Shown: positions 21,441 to 32,739 of the stretch, piece by piece
How positions within the stretch are numbered: the stretch's first letter is position 1
Layout: the number at the start of each line of letters is the position of its first letter
Origin: Macrolepiota albuminosa
Taxonomy: Eukaryota > Basidiomycota > Agaricomycetes > Agaricales > Agaricaceae
Assembly (NCBI GenBank): GCA_027475525.1
Contig: JAMWFC010000055.1
Coordinates: 62,001 to 126,000, forward strand
DNA: 64,000 nucleotides
Reading direction: 5' to 3'
Translations under genes and position numbers: made by a program
Notes under the pieces: generated by a model
What the model was told of the DNA's origin: nothing
What the model saw: only the letters and a program-made list of their open reading frames with translations
The model's database searches: none

Positions 21441-21468
21441 ATAATTTTGTCCGGTCAGGTGCACCAAA
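21441..21468 (-). repeat. Right terminal inverted repeat
   Basis: Reverse complement of the left terminus over the 20-base core (21441-21460). The outer 8 bases (gcaccaaa) are diverged. Confidence 0.82.
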
Positions 21469-21474
21469 TGAACC
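21469..21474 (+). repeat. Target-site duplication, right copy
   Basis: tgaacc, identical to 9517-9522 at the other end of the element. Confidence 0.8.
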
Positions 21475-21571
21475 CCGCTAAATGGTCCGCTCTGACTGCT
21501 AAACGCTTCTCGAATGTTCCCTCTGCCGTATAATCAGGCGCATACACCATGAACTTATGGAGCGTTGTCAT
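21475..21571 (-). pseudogene. YCII-domain protein B, 5' part (split by transposon)
   Basis: First coding part of the disrupted YCII gene: MTTLHKFMVYAPDYTAEGTF, then EKRLAVRADHLAG, ending at the transposon junction. The start at 21571 is chosen because MTTLHKF matches the usual beginning of the domain; an in-frame upstream reading would add an unlikely leader. Its remaining exons are at 9124-9522. Read through into the transposon it would gain only a few codons (FIWCT) before a stop. Confidence 0.87.
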
Positions 21572-21845
21572 TGGAAGATGATTTGTATCAACCTCGAGCT
21601 CGGCTTGTCCTAACTGATTTCTCGGCCCGGGTAGTTCCGTGAACAACACAAACAAAGGCTTGCGCGGCAACGACACCGAAGAAAGGTCCATTGGATGGAT
21701 TTTTTCCGCAAGTGACTCAAGAGTATTAGCCCTGAGGATTTCAGACTTTTTTGCTCTATACGTTGCCTACATTACTTTACATTTACTACAAACCATCCGG
21801 AAAACATTTTTAATAATGACAAGTACATCTGATCTTCCAAATTCC

Positions 21846-24800
21846 CTACTTCCTTTTCGGCCTTGCTTTGACCGAAGGCTTAAGCTTGGGTTTCTTGCTT
21901 ATCCGAGCGGGTACTGGTCCCTCGACGATCTCAATCTCGTCATCGCTTGCAATTGCCGTAGTAGATGCTCTCCGTTTCTGGGTCGATGGTTGTTTTGGGG
22001 TCACAACTGTACTGTCGACGTCAATGATATCACTAATGGTAGAGCTGGAGTTCCTGTTAACAGCCCCCTGGGGACTTGGTCGGACCGATGCGCCTGATCC
22101 ACCAGATCCACCAGATCCACGAGCAGAAGAGCGGGACACATTAGATGGGGCTGGTGAACCTCTTGGTGTCGTGCGTTTCTCGAGCTTTGATTGTACAAAT
22201 TGTGAGGAACCGCCAGCCTCTTCGTCCATTTCGTTGCGTTGACGTCCGGCAGAATTGACAATGCTAGCTTGCAAGTCCACTCTTGTCTCCCTCCAGTCTC
22301 GCTCGAAAATATTCTCCCCTGACAGGCCATCTTCAAAATTACGAATCTTCACCGATCTCTTATGATCGCTATCCTGTACAGAAGCCCGCGAAACTCCGTC
22401 TCCTGTCAAGCGAGCACCGAAGTCTTCAAGCGAAAGGGATCCTGTATTTTTGATGACGTATTTGGACTCCAGGCGTTCTTTGTCCTCTCGATCTTTATCT
22501 TCCTCGTTAGCGTCGGCTGTTGGTTCTCCCAGATTTTCAATCCATTCCCAGGAACGATTCACAACGGACGTTCCGTAAACTAAGTTGCCCGTAGTGTCCC
22601 GTTGTGAGTTAACCATGTTTGATGCAGAACAGGAGTTGGGTAAAAGAGGTAGAAGCGACAGAATTTGTTTTCGGTGTTCAACTGGTAATCCAAGTGGTAG
22701 GTCCGCTGGTGACATACTTGGGTAGTGACGGAACGGGTCGAAAGGGGTCGCCTTTAGGTCAATTGGTATCTCTATTTGAAGCTTAAAAACGCGAATAGCA
22801 TTCCTTCCTAAACACATACCGTCATAGATATAGTAGAGGGTGTCTAGTATCAGAGGATATATTATTGAAGTTGGATTGATAATAGAGACGTGAAGCTGTC
22901 AGCGATGTCAGGAAACGTCAGTACGCGATTGATCACTACATACCAAGATTTTGAATAATGAAGAGACAACTGTCTCAGTCGACTCTTTCAGCTTGACTGT
23001 CCAGGTACCCCTGAAGCCCATTTCAAACTGTAGAAGTCTGAGAAACAAGATCATATCTTGCATCAGAATTTCATCTATGTCCGATACGTTATCCAAAATA
23101 ACCGATGACTCCGTCAGAATTAGTTTTGCTAAGAGAGCTTCCATGAAGTCTTCCTGGGCGGAGGTTTCAAGAACAGCGGGGAGGATCGTCTCTTGACGCA
23201 ACGGTTCTGATACATGGATCAACACGAGCAAGAGCTCACCAGCTCGCTGGAAGGCAGACGAAGAGTCTGACGAGTTTATCAATGTTGAGGCTCGCACCCG
23301 CTCTGCGATGCACCGAAGTCCATTATTAACGAACTATAAAGATGTCAGACATCCATCAAAGATATTCAAATGAAATGTAAGTATAGGCCACCTTTCCAGC
23401 AACTGTACTGTCAAGCCCCCTGGCCATTTCTCCTACGTAAAACGCTTCTTCAGACGTCATTGAATGACTGAATAGCATAAGAATTAGCCGATCGAGGTTG
23501 GTGTGCGCAGATGTACTTGTTGGATCACGCAGGAGCTCCTGACCCATTTCCCTGAGAATGAGCTGCATCTGCACCATGGTAGCAGCAATTTTCCAGGGGC
23601 TCAGAAGAGACGTAACAGCAGGCCACTCAAACAATTCTATGTCTAAGCGCAATTGGATGAGTTCTCAAATCTCAAAGACAAAGCTTACCATCACCGACGT
23701 CAATATCATACAAAAGCAGCCGGAGCCCAGCAACGAGATGTTTATTAAGAGAACCGTTACGAGCATCACGAGGGTGAAGAGAGTGTTCAAATGCCGCTCG
23801 AATCGCGTCGAGGTTACGATAAGCTCCTTGCCGAAAATCTTGATTTTTGGATATCAGGTGACGGACTGATGTAGAATCCCCTCGCAGTTCTTCAGAGACA
23901 GACTTGTTGTTTTGTAGAGATAAAAGGACAGGTATACTTGACGCAAGTAGAGGAAAGTGCGCTTCACGATATACGTCCTGCCTCCGGGTTCTAATGCACT
24001 GCAGTTCAAGAAGGTCAACGGGAGGAAGATCTTGATTGATGTCATCCAACAACAGTAGTCGTCGACAAATATCATTGGCGGATCGAAGAAAAATTTCAAT
24101 CGCAGACGGAGGTTGGTTAGCTGTAACATTCGCAGCCTGCTGCCACGCTGGGTAAACCACTCCTTGGAGTATAGTCGTCGTCTTCAAAGCACCATGCACG
24201 GACAGGTATAAAAGCACGACGATCAGGAGGTCCCATGCTTCTAAATTCAGTGCCGCCACTTCATTTCGTCCGGGACCAAGAAACCATCGGAGGACTTCAC
24301 CATCAAGGCCCATCGGCAAGTGTTGATCCACATGCCAAAGGAGCATTCCATATCGCAACGCACAACTTCGACGTCCAGCATCATCGGAAGTCATGATTGG
24401 GACTTGTCGGAGGCTAGCAACGGTATTATCCCAGACTTTCCAAGCCCAATCATTAGATTTTCGGTACTTGATCCAAAGACTGTTCGCAAGTAAAGATGGT
24501 GCGTCTTGATCCGGCTCACCTGCGAGGAGAAGAATCTCTGGTAGAACGTCTGGGACGATATCTGGATGTTCAGTCACGGGTTGCAGCGCCTAAAGAATGA
24601 TATGTACCACTGGATACATTGCTTCAGAAAAAGACTCCTCACTAGAGTGAACATGGTAATATCGGCTACGATTCGCTCCCGAGAAACATCACTCAAATAT
24701 CTTCCAGCATCAAAATCCAATAATAAGGATAACAATGGTCGAGATTGGATTCCGCGGGCTTTCCACACCTGATGGGCTTTGTCCAGCGCTGCTACAATGG

Positions 24801-27627
24801 AACGGAATTCATCCATGCATGCCCAGATAGTCGAGTAACGATGGAAGGTGTCAATCACTGCAATAAGAAGGTCGACAGTTGCAGAATACTCCAATAAACA
24901 AAGTGTCAGCTATACGCATAGATCAATATGACTGACAATAGCAAACAAGAGCAGGCGACGAGACTGACATCGAGGACACAATGATAACATTTGGCCTGGC
25001 TCATTAATTCAACCGATATACTGAATTCTCTCAGCAACGTTTGACTTGAAACTGTATCCTGGCTAAGCTGATATTCAATGTGAGTGATACAAGTACTATG
25101 AAATAATCTCACTTAGCAAAATACTTTCTCAATATAGGCAGAAGCCACTGTCGGAGGGTCCGCACTTGTTCAAAACGTGTAGACGTCATCAGAAGTTCGC
25201 AGCTACTCATCAAGGTTGATGTTGATATTAGAGGCAGGTGAGGATCCCCTGTGGCGTCAAGTTAGTGATTGATTGGCTTTTGTCAATGGACGGACAACGG
25301 AACCTCCAAAAACATCAAATAAAACTCCTCGTATCTCGCGCCGTATTTCGCGTTCGTTAACATCTTCAGGCATCTCCCTAGCCCGTACTCCGTAAAGTGT
25401 TACTCTTCTTTGACTGATCAACGACGAGGTTGATTTTGAAAGGGGGATCCATTGAAGAAATTTGCGATGTCGAGAGACACATTCCTGGATGGCTGATCAT
25501 GAGTTTATTGTCATCAAAGTGTTATGAGTTGTACCAACTTCGGACACCAATAGACCATTTTCCCCTCGGGCAATCAGGCGTTGAATGTAGCTTGCGTAAG
25601 AGAAAAGGTCGTGTTTCACAAGTTTCCCGTATAACAAAGAGACAGAGCGGATATTTTCTGGATCAACAGCAACATCGGATGAATCCAACCAGTCAAAGAG
25701 TCGATCTTGAAGAAACTCGTCTGGTGGGGAGGAATGCCTGCGAGTGGCACGGTCTGCTGCATCCATGCGCCAATCGCGAATAAGAGTGACAGCAGCAAAT
25801 GGTCGATGGTCGCCAAACTGGAGAGGTGTAACACACCAAGCGAGGAGCATGTCGAGTTTTTCCGTAAAGCGTGCTTCGCCGTCGGTCGAACGCGAGAAAA
25901 ATTTGATGGATTTCATATCTGTCGAGCTTGATATGGAGTTTAGTAGCTTTTGCGACATTAAGGACACATCTGCCTCGGAAGATGGATTTCTGAATACCTT
26001 TATGTCAGAGACGTCGGAGCCCAGACGTGCAGATGCCTGGATAGGCAGACTTTGAAAAAGCATGGCTTCATTGCGTTTTCTGATATCAGTGAGATGCTCA
26101 TGAAGAATTCGAGAAATTTCATGCGAGTTACGTTCGACATAATTTCCGGATTGCTCCACAACGTTTATGTCCAGAATCCCTATGAGAAGAGTAGAATATG
26201 CTTTCCACATCCCTGGACTGACAAACGAATCTGGCGAGGCTACACACACCCGCTGCACGTAAATCAGATTAGACACGTGTGAATTTCAGACCAGACCATA
26301 CCTGAACAAGAGTTACCAATAGTGCTTCTGTGTCTCGAAGGAATGCTTGCGCAGACGTTGAACGAATCTACACGACCAATGCTTCAAGCTGAGAAAAAGA
26401 GAATGTATGATACTCTTACCTCCGATAGCTTAGATAGGCACGCATATAGAAGTGGACGAGTCAGTGGGCGACTGCCCAGCATTCCGTCAAGATACTCGTC
26501 TGCTAATCGAGTAACAAAACCTGCTTGCGCCAGGTTACAAGTCGTCATCTGTTGAACGACCCATACGAGAAAGGTGCGACTATCAACAAGGCCCTCGGAA
26601 TAAAATGTGCGCAACAGTTTAAGGCTAATACATATCCTTAAGCTAGATATCGAGTGAATACGGGAAGGTACTCGCACCAATACACGAAACGCGAAATCCA
26701 ACGTTCTCGAGTATCATTGTCAGAGAGAACTCCTTTGAAAGTTTGCTTGATATTCAATCCAGGACGAGGAGCGCTTGGGAGAGCTATATCAGCCAACTGC
26801 TTCTTTATGTAACTCGTGACGACGTTCGCCCAATCTACGCTGTATTGCAATGGATTATAAGCCGGCTTATTTCTCAGACCGGCCTTCACTAGCATTAGAT
26901 GTCATATAACATCAGTCATGAAACTTCCATACTGTCTCGTTTGCACCGAAAACTCTGAGAAACCAGACAGCCCTCGGGATGGCAACATTGTTAGATTGAA
27001 GGAGATCTAAAAGGTCATGCCCTTTCGCGCCATGAGGGACGCTCTTTCCGAGTTTGTAGAGCGGAACGTCTGGATTCGCGAGGTCAGCAAACCATGACTG
27101 CCTCTTGGAATCATTCAGAGTCACTCTTGTCGGAATGCGGAAAGTCGCTGGCCTAGATTCTAATTAGGCAAATATATAGGTTACCTGAGGGAACTGACGT
27201 ACGGAATCAAGGGAATACTGTCAGCTTTCCGGACAAATATTTCGTTCATCAGAGCCTCAAGTTTGTGAAACGTTGTTTCTGATGATAGGTCACCATTAAT
27301 GATTGTATGCGCACTGAATGTTTCGGCCTTCGTCGTAGTTGTGTGAAAATATCAACAATTGAGAAGTGGATAATCTACCAGAACTTGTTGATTGAGGGTA
27401 TAACCGTTCTTAACATTATTTTCTGAGAGGAGGTCCTCCTCTTGTCCAGCACGCGGAGGAAAGAATCCAAGGTAACCTAGACGATTTCAGAGTTTGGAAC
27501 TTTAGCACTTGACCCTATCATAATTACCTAGATCTGCAGAACTGTGAACCTTGGGTAACCATGCGGGAGGACGAGATGTATACATCAGGGGTATGCTCCC
27601 ACTAGTGTCTCCCCGTGGTTCAGTCAT
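21846..27627 (-). CDS. MED12: Mediator subunit 12 (Srb8)
   Basis: Large subunit of the Mediator kinase module (with Med13, Cdk8 and cyclin C), acting on RNA polymerase II transcription in the nucleus. It starts MTEPRGDTSGSIPLMYTSRP at 27627. The conserved N-terminal Med12 block follows near 27120-26640: KRQSWFADLANPDVPLYKLG, HGAKGHDLLDLL, IPRAVWFLRVFGANET, then NPLQYSVDWANVVTSYIKK. The middle (25.4-26.3 kb) resembles the LCEWAV region. The C-terminal part has TPFDPFRHYPSMSPADLP and NRSWEWIENLGEP, then a Ser/Gly-rich, basic tail (RISKKPKLKPSVKARPKRK) that may carry a nuclear signal. More than ten short introns interrupt it. Its start codon is 148 bp from that of the divergent DAD2 gene. Confidence 0.9.
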
Positions 27628-27775
27628 TCTAATGGCTACACAGGGCCTGTGCTTGAAAGAGAATCCTAAGTTAAAGCATTGATGACAAGCTATATCAATC
27701 TGCAGTGAAAAGAAGAAACCCGCGGAATCAACAAGTGCAAAGTGTCCGACGTCCGTTGGACTAGCTCCTCGCCCC

Positions 27776-28273
27776 ATGCGACAATCCGTGACAGCCAGCC
27801 GAGCATCTCACGGAGCTTTTTCGAACTCTCAGGCAAATGTGTCGGTAGCAGCAGCGAAACTACTAGAGAAAAAGAAGGAATATGACGCCGTTTGTGCTTT
27901 GGAAAGAGCAAGCGCGTTGTATCTTGAGCGGATCGAGGGACTTGGGGAAGACTGTGATATAATGGCTGATGCGGGTCAAGGTGAGCTGTTTTGCTTGTTT
28001 GAGTTGGGCTCATTTCCTGCCTGACTTTCAAAAGCTCATGGTCAGGTTCTTGAGCAGTGGCCCAAGATGTTCCAAATCTTGAGCTTATTCCGTAAGTGAT
28101 TCATGACAGACAGGCTGAGCTCCTCAACTTTTGGGACCATAGTCGCTTCACGGGACAGTCAAGAAAATATCAAGACCAGTGATCAAGAATCCGACTCGCT
28201 GGCACCAGTCGAAGGCCAACGGTTAGTGCGCCTCCCGATTGAGGAACTGCAACAGCCGTCGAGTACTCATTAA
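27776..28273 (+). CDS. DAD2: DASH/Dam1 complex subunit Dad2
   Basis: Kinetochore protein of the DASH ring that couples chromosomes to spindle microtubules. It has three exons; introns at 27981-28034 and near 28093-28141 keep the frame. The predicted protein of about 130 residues starts MRQSVTASRASHGAFS. It has the coiled-coil core AAAKLLEKKKEYDAVCALER and LYLERIEGLGEDCDIMADAG, then HGQVLEQWPKMFQILSLF and a polar tail ending LQQPSSTH. Small size, a single coiled coil and the GLGEDCDIMADAG stretch fit Dad2. It is divergent from MED12 and convergent with the CSC1-type channel, 58 bp away. Confidence 0.88.
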
Positions 28274-28331
28274 GAATCTTTTCTGGAAATTATTTCATGT
28301 TCTATCCTTGGTTATGTTCATGATACACGCT

Positions 28332-31300
28332 CTAATTATCGTGGCCTCCTTGCCATTCTTCATCTGGTGGATTCCTCTTTACATCCACTGTGCCCCTCCA
28401 ATCCATGAAAGCTCCCAAATCTTCAGCATTTACACCAGCCGAAGTGAGATCACCTTTTAAAATGGCACTGAACCCAAGTTTATCGGCCGGTATCCATATC
28501 CATGGCTGTTCTATATATGTCGATGGGTGATCAAACGCGTGGTCATCGTCATCTTCTTCGTCTGAGTCGTCAACGAGTGATATGGCGGCAGGTGCAGCAG
28601 ATTCGAAGACGGAGTGTCCGTTGGATGACTTGGATTTTCTCGACATTGGCGACTCTATCGACGTTGCGTGGAAAATTTCAGGCAGTCCGTCAAGGCAAAT
28701 GTTTTTGTTCGCGGTTTCCGTGGACGTGGAATCTTTCCTATTCTCTGATTCGGGTTCCCTCGTGTGATCGCTGTATACTTGAGTATGTAGTTTCGCGTCA
28801 ATTTTCTTGGTGGCCTTTACGAAACGTTTACGAATACTTTTGATATCTGTAGACCTGAATGTGAAGAAAAGTCCTGAATATGACACAAGTGAACTTACGT
28901 TCTCTACTGAACAGATCGATGTCGTCATCGGCAATATCTTGGGACTTGTCTTTTTGCTTTTCGTATCTCTTGGCCATCTTTTTCGTTGCCAATGACATTG
29001 GAAGATAATTTATGAGAGCTGTCCGGGAGACCATAAGCACAAATCATCAACATAATCGGAACCACATAATTGCGCACGTCGAAAGCTGTGATTGAGAAGT
29101 ATCTGGGCCACCAAAGTAACGACTATCAATAAGATCATTAAGACGCCTTCCACGATGGCAGAAGCTCCGGTGTCGTGAACTTGTAAAAAGAAGAGGCAAG
29201 CAAGACAAATTTGCTCTATGTAGAGACCGACAACTGATACATCGTTAACGTCGTTTACAATAAATATAATGATTCAAAAGTACCCACAAAGGTTGGAAAT
29301 AGCCATTGGGAAATAAAGTCCACCAGTTTCCAAATGATCCGGTTGATCAAACACCTGCAGTAGCACTGTTACCAGACGTGTTAATGTGTTATTTGAGAAT
29401 ACAAAAAGGCCGATTACAAAATTTCCAAGCAAGATAAAACATGCCGAAACCTGCGATCAAGGTAAAAAGAAGAACATTGACCAGCAGCACGAACAGGCAC
29501 CAACTGATTAGGGCAAGGAGGTTGATTAGAGGCGAGAGAACGCTATACGCGAATGCTATTGTTACTAAAAGAGACAAAGGAGGCAGGATAATCCCGAAGT
29601 CGGCCTTAGAGGAGTCGATGAACAAATTAGACATGCTGGTGACATGAAACTCACGGAAGGCATTAGAAAAGTAACCTGTTAACAATCAGTCTCCAGACAA
29701 ACACAAGATAAGATCAGAAATTTGCCTCGTATGCTTGTCGTGGTGTCCGTCCCAGAAACCGCTTTTTTATAAAATGAAGGACGAGAGGAACAAGTTGAAC
29801 AAGAGCACTTCCAGCACCAGCTAGACCCTGCGTGACTAGAATAGTGGGTACATGGAGTAACTTAATACAGTCAGGATGAAAGACATATATCCTTACTTGT
29901 ATAAGTCAAAAAGAAGATGGAAGCTCCAGGAAGTTGTCTGGCTAGTTCTTGAACGGTTTCCGCTGGTCTTGCTATGACCTAGGAGATGGTAAATATTGAT
30001 TTCATAGTTATGTAATGCTGAAAGTCGAACCCCTTCAATGGCTACAAAAGAGGAAACAGATTGAAAATCTTGAGATTTCGCGTTGCGAGGATAAACTTAC
30101 CTTTGGTTATCCCTGAACTTAGAGTGACAACGAGGAAACCATGGCTATCGGAATCGTGAATAACAACAAGGCGGACTTCACACTTCCACAGATGACTTAC
30201 AATAAAAGAAACAGAAAGAATCGCTTATACACACTAACAGAAATAAGTGAGTATCTCGGTATGCATTCGAACCAGGCAAATGCTGCTGGTTACTCAACCA
30301 AATGAACTGGTCCTGGAAATAAAGTTAAACGTACCACGAAGTATCAGTGGTAAGAGGGCGAAAAGGATAGCTAGCAGAGCAGGAGGTAGAACACCCTGAA
30401 TGATCCCTGGTATTGGATTAGGTGCTTTCAATGTATTGAGCCAACTTGCTGATTCGTTTATATAAGAAATAAAGTAAAATACCTTTACAGACCCATTCGA
30501 GCCACCTTACATGAAAAAAATAAGCATCTGGTTTGTACAAAAGGAATGAAGATTACTTACTGTACTTTGCTGCAAAGGTCATCAAGATTGCTCAGTGTCC
30601 CAATAAAGGCGGCAGGAAAACTCCAGGCTATGATGAGCGCGATATTTGCAAGCCATGAAATGACATAACGGGACCGCATCTCAAGAGACCCATCATCAAG
30701 GTTTTCCCAGACAATATCTTTCGGATTAGCCTCCATCCACTTGTCGCACATCTTCAACGGCTGATAAGACAGACACCAATTACTATGGTTACACACCCAG
30801 TCAAAGTTTAATTACCTCATGGTAACTGAGGCATTGCCCAAGGACATGGGCACCTATTTGAAGATTGCAGCGAATGAATGCACTTCCTAGAGATTTCCCT
30901 TTGATAAAGTTGGCGCGCTCTTCTTCAATGCTCTTGTTCAAGCGGATGATTTCGTCCTGAAATTGTCAATCTGAGATCAGGTATTGAAAGATGAGCAAGA
31001 TCACGACACTTTACCTTGCACCAATCGATAGTATCAACCTTACTACCGAAACCAAAAAGGCCAACCCTGTGCCTCGGCCGTTGGGCCAGTGGCACCAGTT
31101 CGTTTAGGAGTTCACGAGATGCTGTGTGCACCCTGAGTAGACTGTCCGCATTTTCCAGGTCTTGAGATTTTGACCGAAGAACCCTATGACGAGTCTTTTC
31201 TCTTCTATGCCACGTTTTTGTGGCATTAGCCAGTAGGCTCGCGATTGCCGCCTCAAGTCTTGTACATACACCTTGCCGTTCTCTGAAAAGCCTGTTTAAC

Positions 31301-32260
31301 GTGCCATGTTCACGCAAAATCCAGACATTGTCAACACCACCAGGAACGAAACTAGCAAAGGTGCGCAAGTCATGCTCTGTCGCTAATTCGTCCGGCACCG
31401 AAGTAATGAGGACAGTCCGCGCTTGAGCCAGGCGAGAGTGAGATTTACTGATCAGGAACTGATGGCGCACATGCACAAAATGTAACATCTCGTGCCGTAT
31501 CAAGTAAATGACAAATACTGGATTGATAATTATTCAAGAACAACCCGTAAGGAAGGACTTGACTCACTTGTCAAAATGTAAACGACACCAACATGGGCAC
31601 CGAGACGCGGTTGATCATGCGGATCAACGATGCTGAAGAGGGATATTATCAGTTGCAAACTTTTAGAATGATCTTCCAAAGTCTCGTACTTGTTCCAAGA
31701 AATCCGGTCCAAGCCCCTTTGTGAATGCTTCACGTTCGCGGCGATCACAGGTACTATAACAACGAATGTCAAGAAGGTGAAGACGAGAAAAATCCACATG
31801 ATCATCTTTAGAAACCGTAAAAACATGTAACTTTTTTCAGTGGTATCAGTAGACTGGCAGACAACGCTTCAAGGTAGACACACGCGTCAAGCCCATTCTT
31901 GAGGATCTGGAGAACTCAGCTTCTTCATAATAATCAATCGTCTAGAGAAATGCCTACTATATCTTCTGTTGGCGAGGATAACACAGCAGGTATCCATTTC
32001 CAAGGACCTGAGGGTAATTTCTCGGCTCGTTTGCTGATAATCGATGATGAAGCGGAAAGTTACGAAAGATGCAACAAGTGAACATACTCAGGTGGGGGGA
32101 GGCGCGTACGTGGACTGTATATCCTAGCGAATTTCCGCTTCAATACAACAAATGCTCCAACCTCGACGAGAAGAAGGACCGCGTTCAGAACGAGGGCGGT
32201 CAGAAACGTTCTGCTGGTATTGCTGTTGCCGTTTGCTTGACTTGGTGTAATGGAAGACAT
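28332..32260 (-). CDS. CSC1/OSCA-type cation channel (DUF221 family)
   Basis: Predicted multi-span membrane protein related to calcium-permeable stress-gated channels (Csc1/OSCA/TMEM63). MSSITPSQANGNSNTSRTFL opens a first helix (ALVLNAVLLLVEVGAFVVLK), then RKFARIYSPRTRLPPPE. A second helix (IMWIFLVFTFLTFVVIVPVI) precedes the cytosolic domain with TVLITSVPDELATEHDLRTF, typical of the family's RRM-like loop. The pore-region helices follow at 29.4-30.8 kb (RYVISWLANIALIIAWSFPA; LLALISWCLFVLLVNVLLF). The C-terminus is acidic, with EQPWIWIPADKLGFSAILKG, a motif usual in fungal members. Over ten introns are present. An in-frame ATG at 32302 would add 14 residues. Confidence 0.88.
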
Positions 32261-32739
32261 GTTTGAAGTAACAAGGGTGCAGATGAAAGTTGGACGGGAC
32301 AAGACGCCAAGAAAGTCATATACTTAATGCTTTCGCTAGAGCATGAGGCATTTTGGCGTGAATAATGCATTTTTATGAATGTGGGCGGCGGAGATCGCCA
32401 GGTCGCCCAACGTGGTAAGCTTTAATCTGGCTAGGAGTTGGCGAATGCATATGCACGCCGCCGTTTCCTGATCAACTGTTCTCTTAATAAACGGAAAACG
32501 AGTTATGTATTTACTCAAAAATTCGAACATGCTGTTCTAGCATGGCATAAAGAACTCGATACCGATCTGGAATCAGGCACAAAAATTGCTTCCACTTAAG
32601 GTCGTTAGATCGTTTTACAGCGCTTATGTAATTAGAGACGAGTAAAAGATTAAAGGAACACTGACTAGTTTGAATTTGGCGTACCAAGCAATCAGCCTCG
32701 TACTACACTCTTCTTATGTTCCTTCAATAAAGCGATTCT

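Larger units (their letters stand above)
9523..21468. mobile_element. 11.9-kb TIR DNA transposon with captured host genes
   Basis: Both ends carry matching inverted termini. Positions 9531-9550 read acctgaccggacaaaattat, and the exact reverse complement lies at 21441-21460. Beyond this core the outermost 8 bases match only partly (tatgaagg against tttggtgc). The element is flanked by tgaacc at 9517-9522 and 21469-21474, and excision with one copy restores the YCII reading frame. It carries a two-gene terminal set pointing inward, a HECT-like or Cys-rich protein (9791-13285) and a DDE transposase (19486-21268). Between them sit pieces of at least four host genes. The element genes are visibly more AT-rich than the cargo. 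The superfamily is not assigned; the 6-bp duplication and integrase-like transposase are the useful criteria. Confidence 0.88.

Noticed and set aside
30241..30330. tRNA-like ggttcgaatgc on the minus strand
   Set aside because: It lies within the CSC1-type gene and no cloverleaf can be drawn around it.
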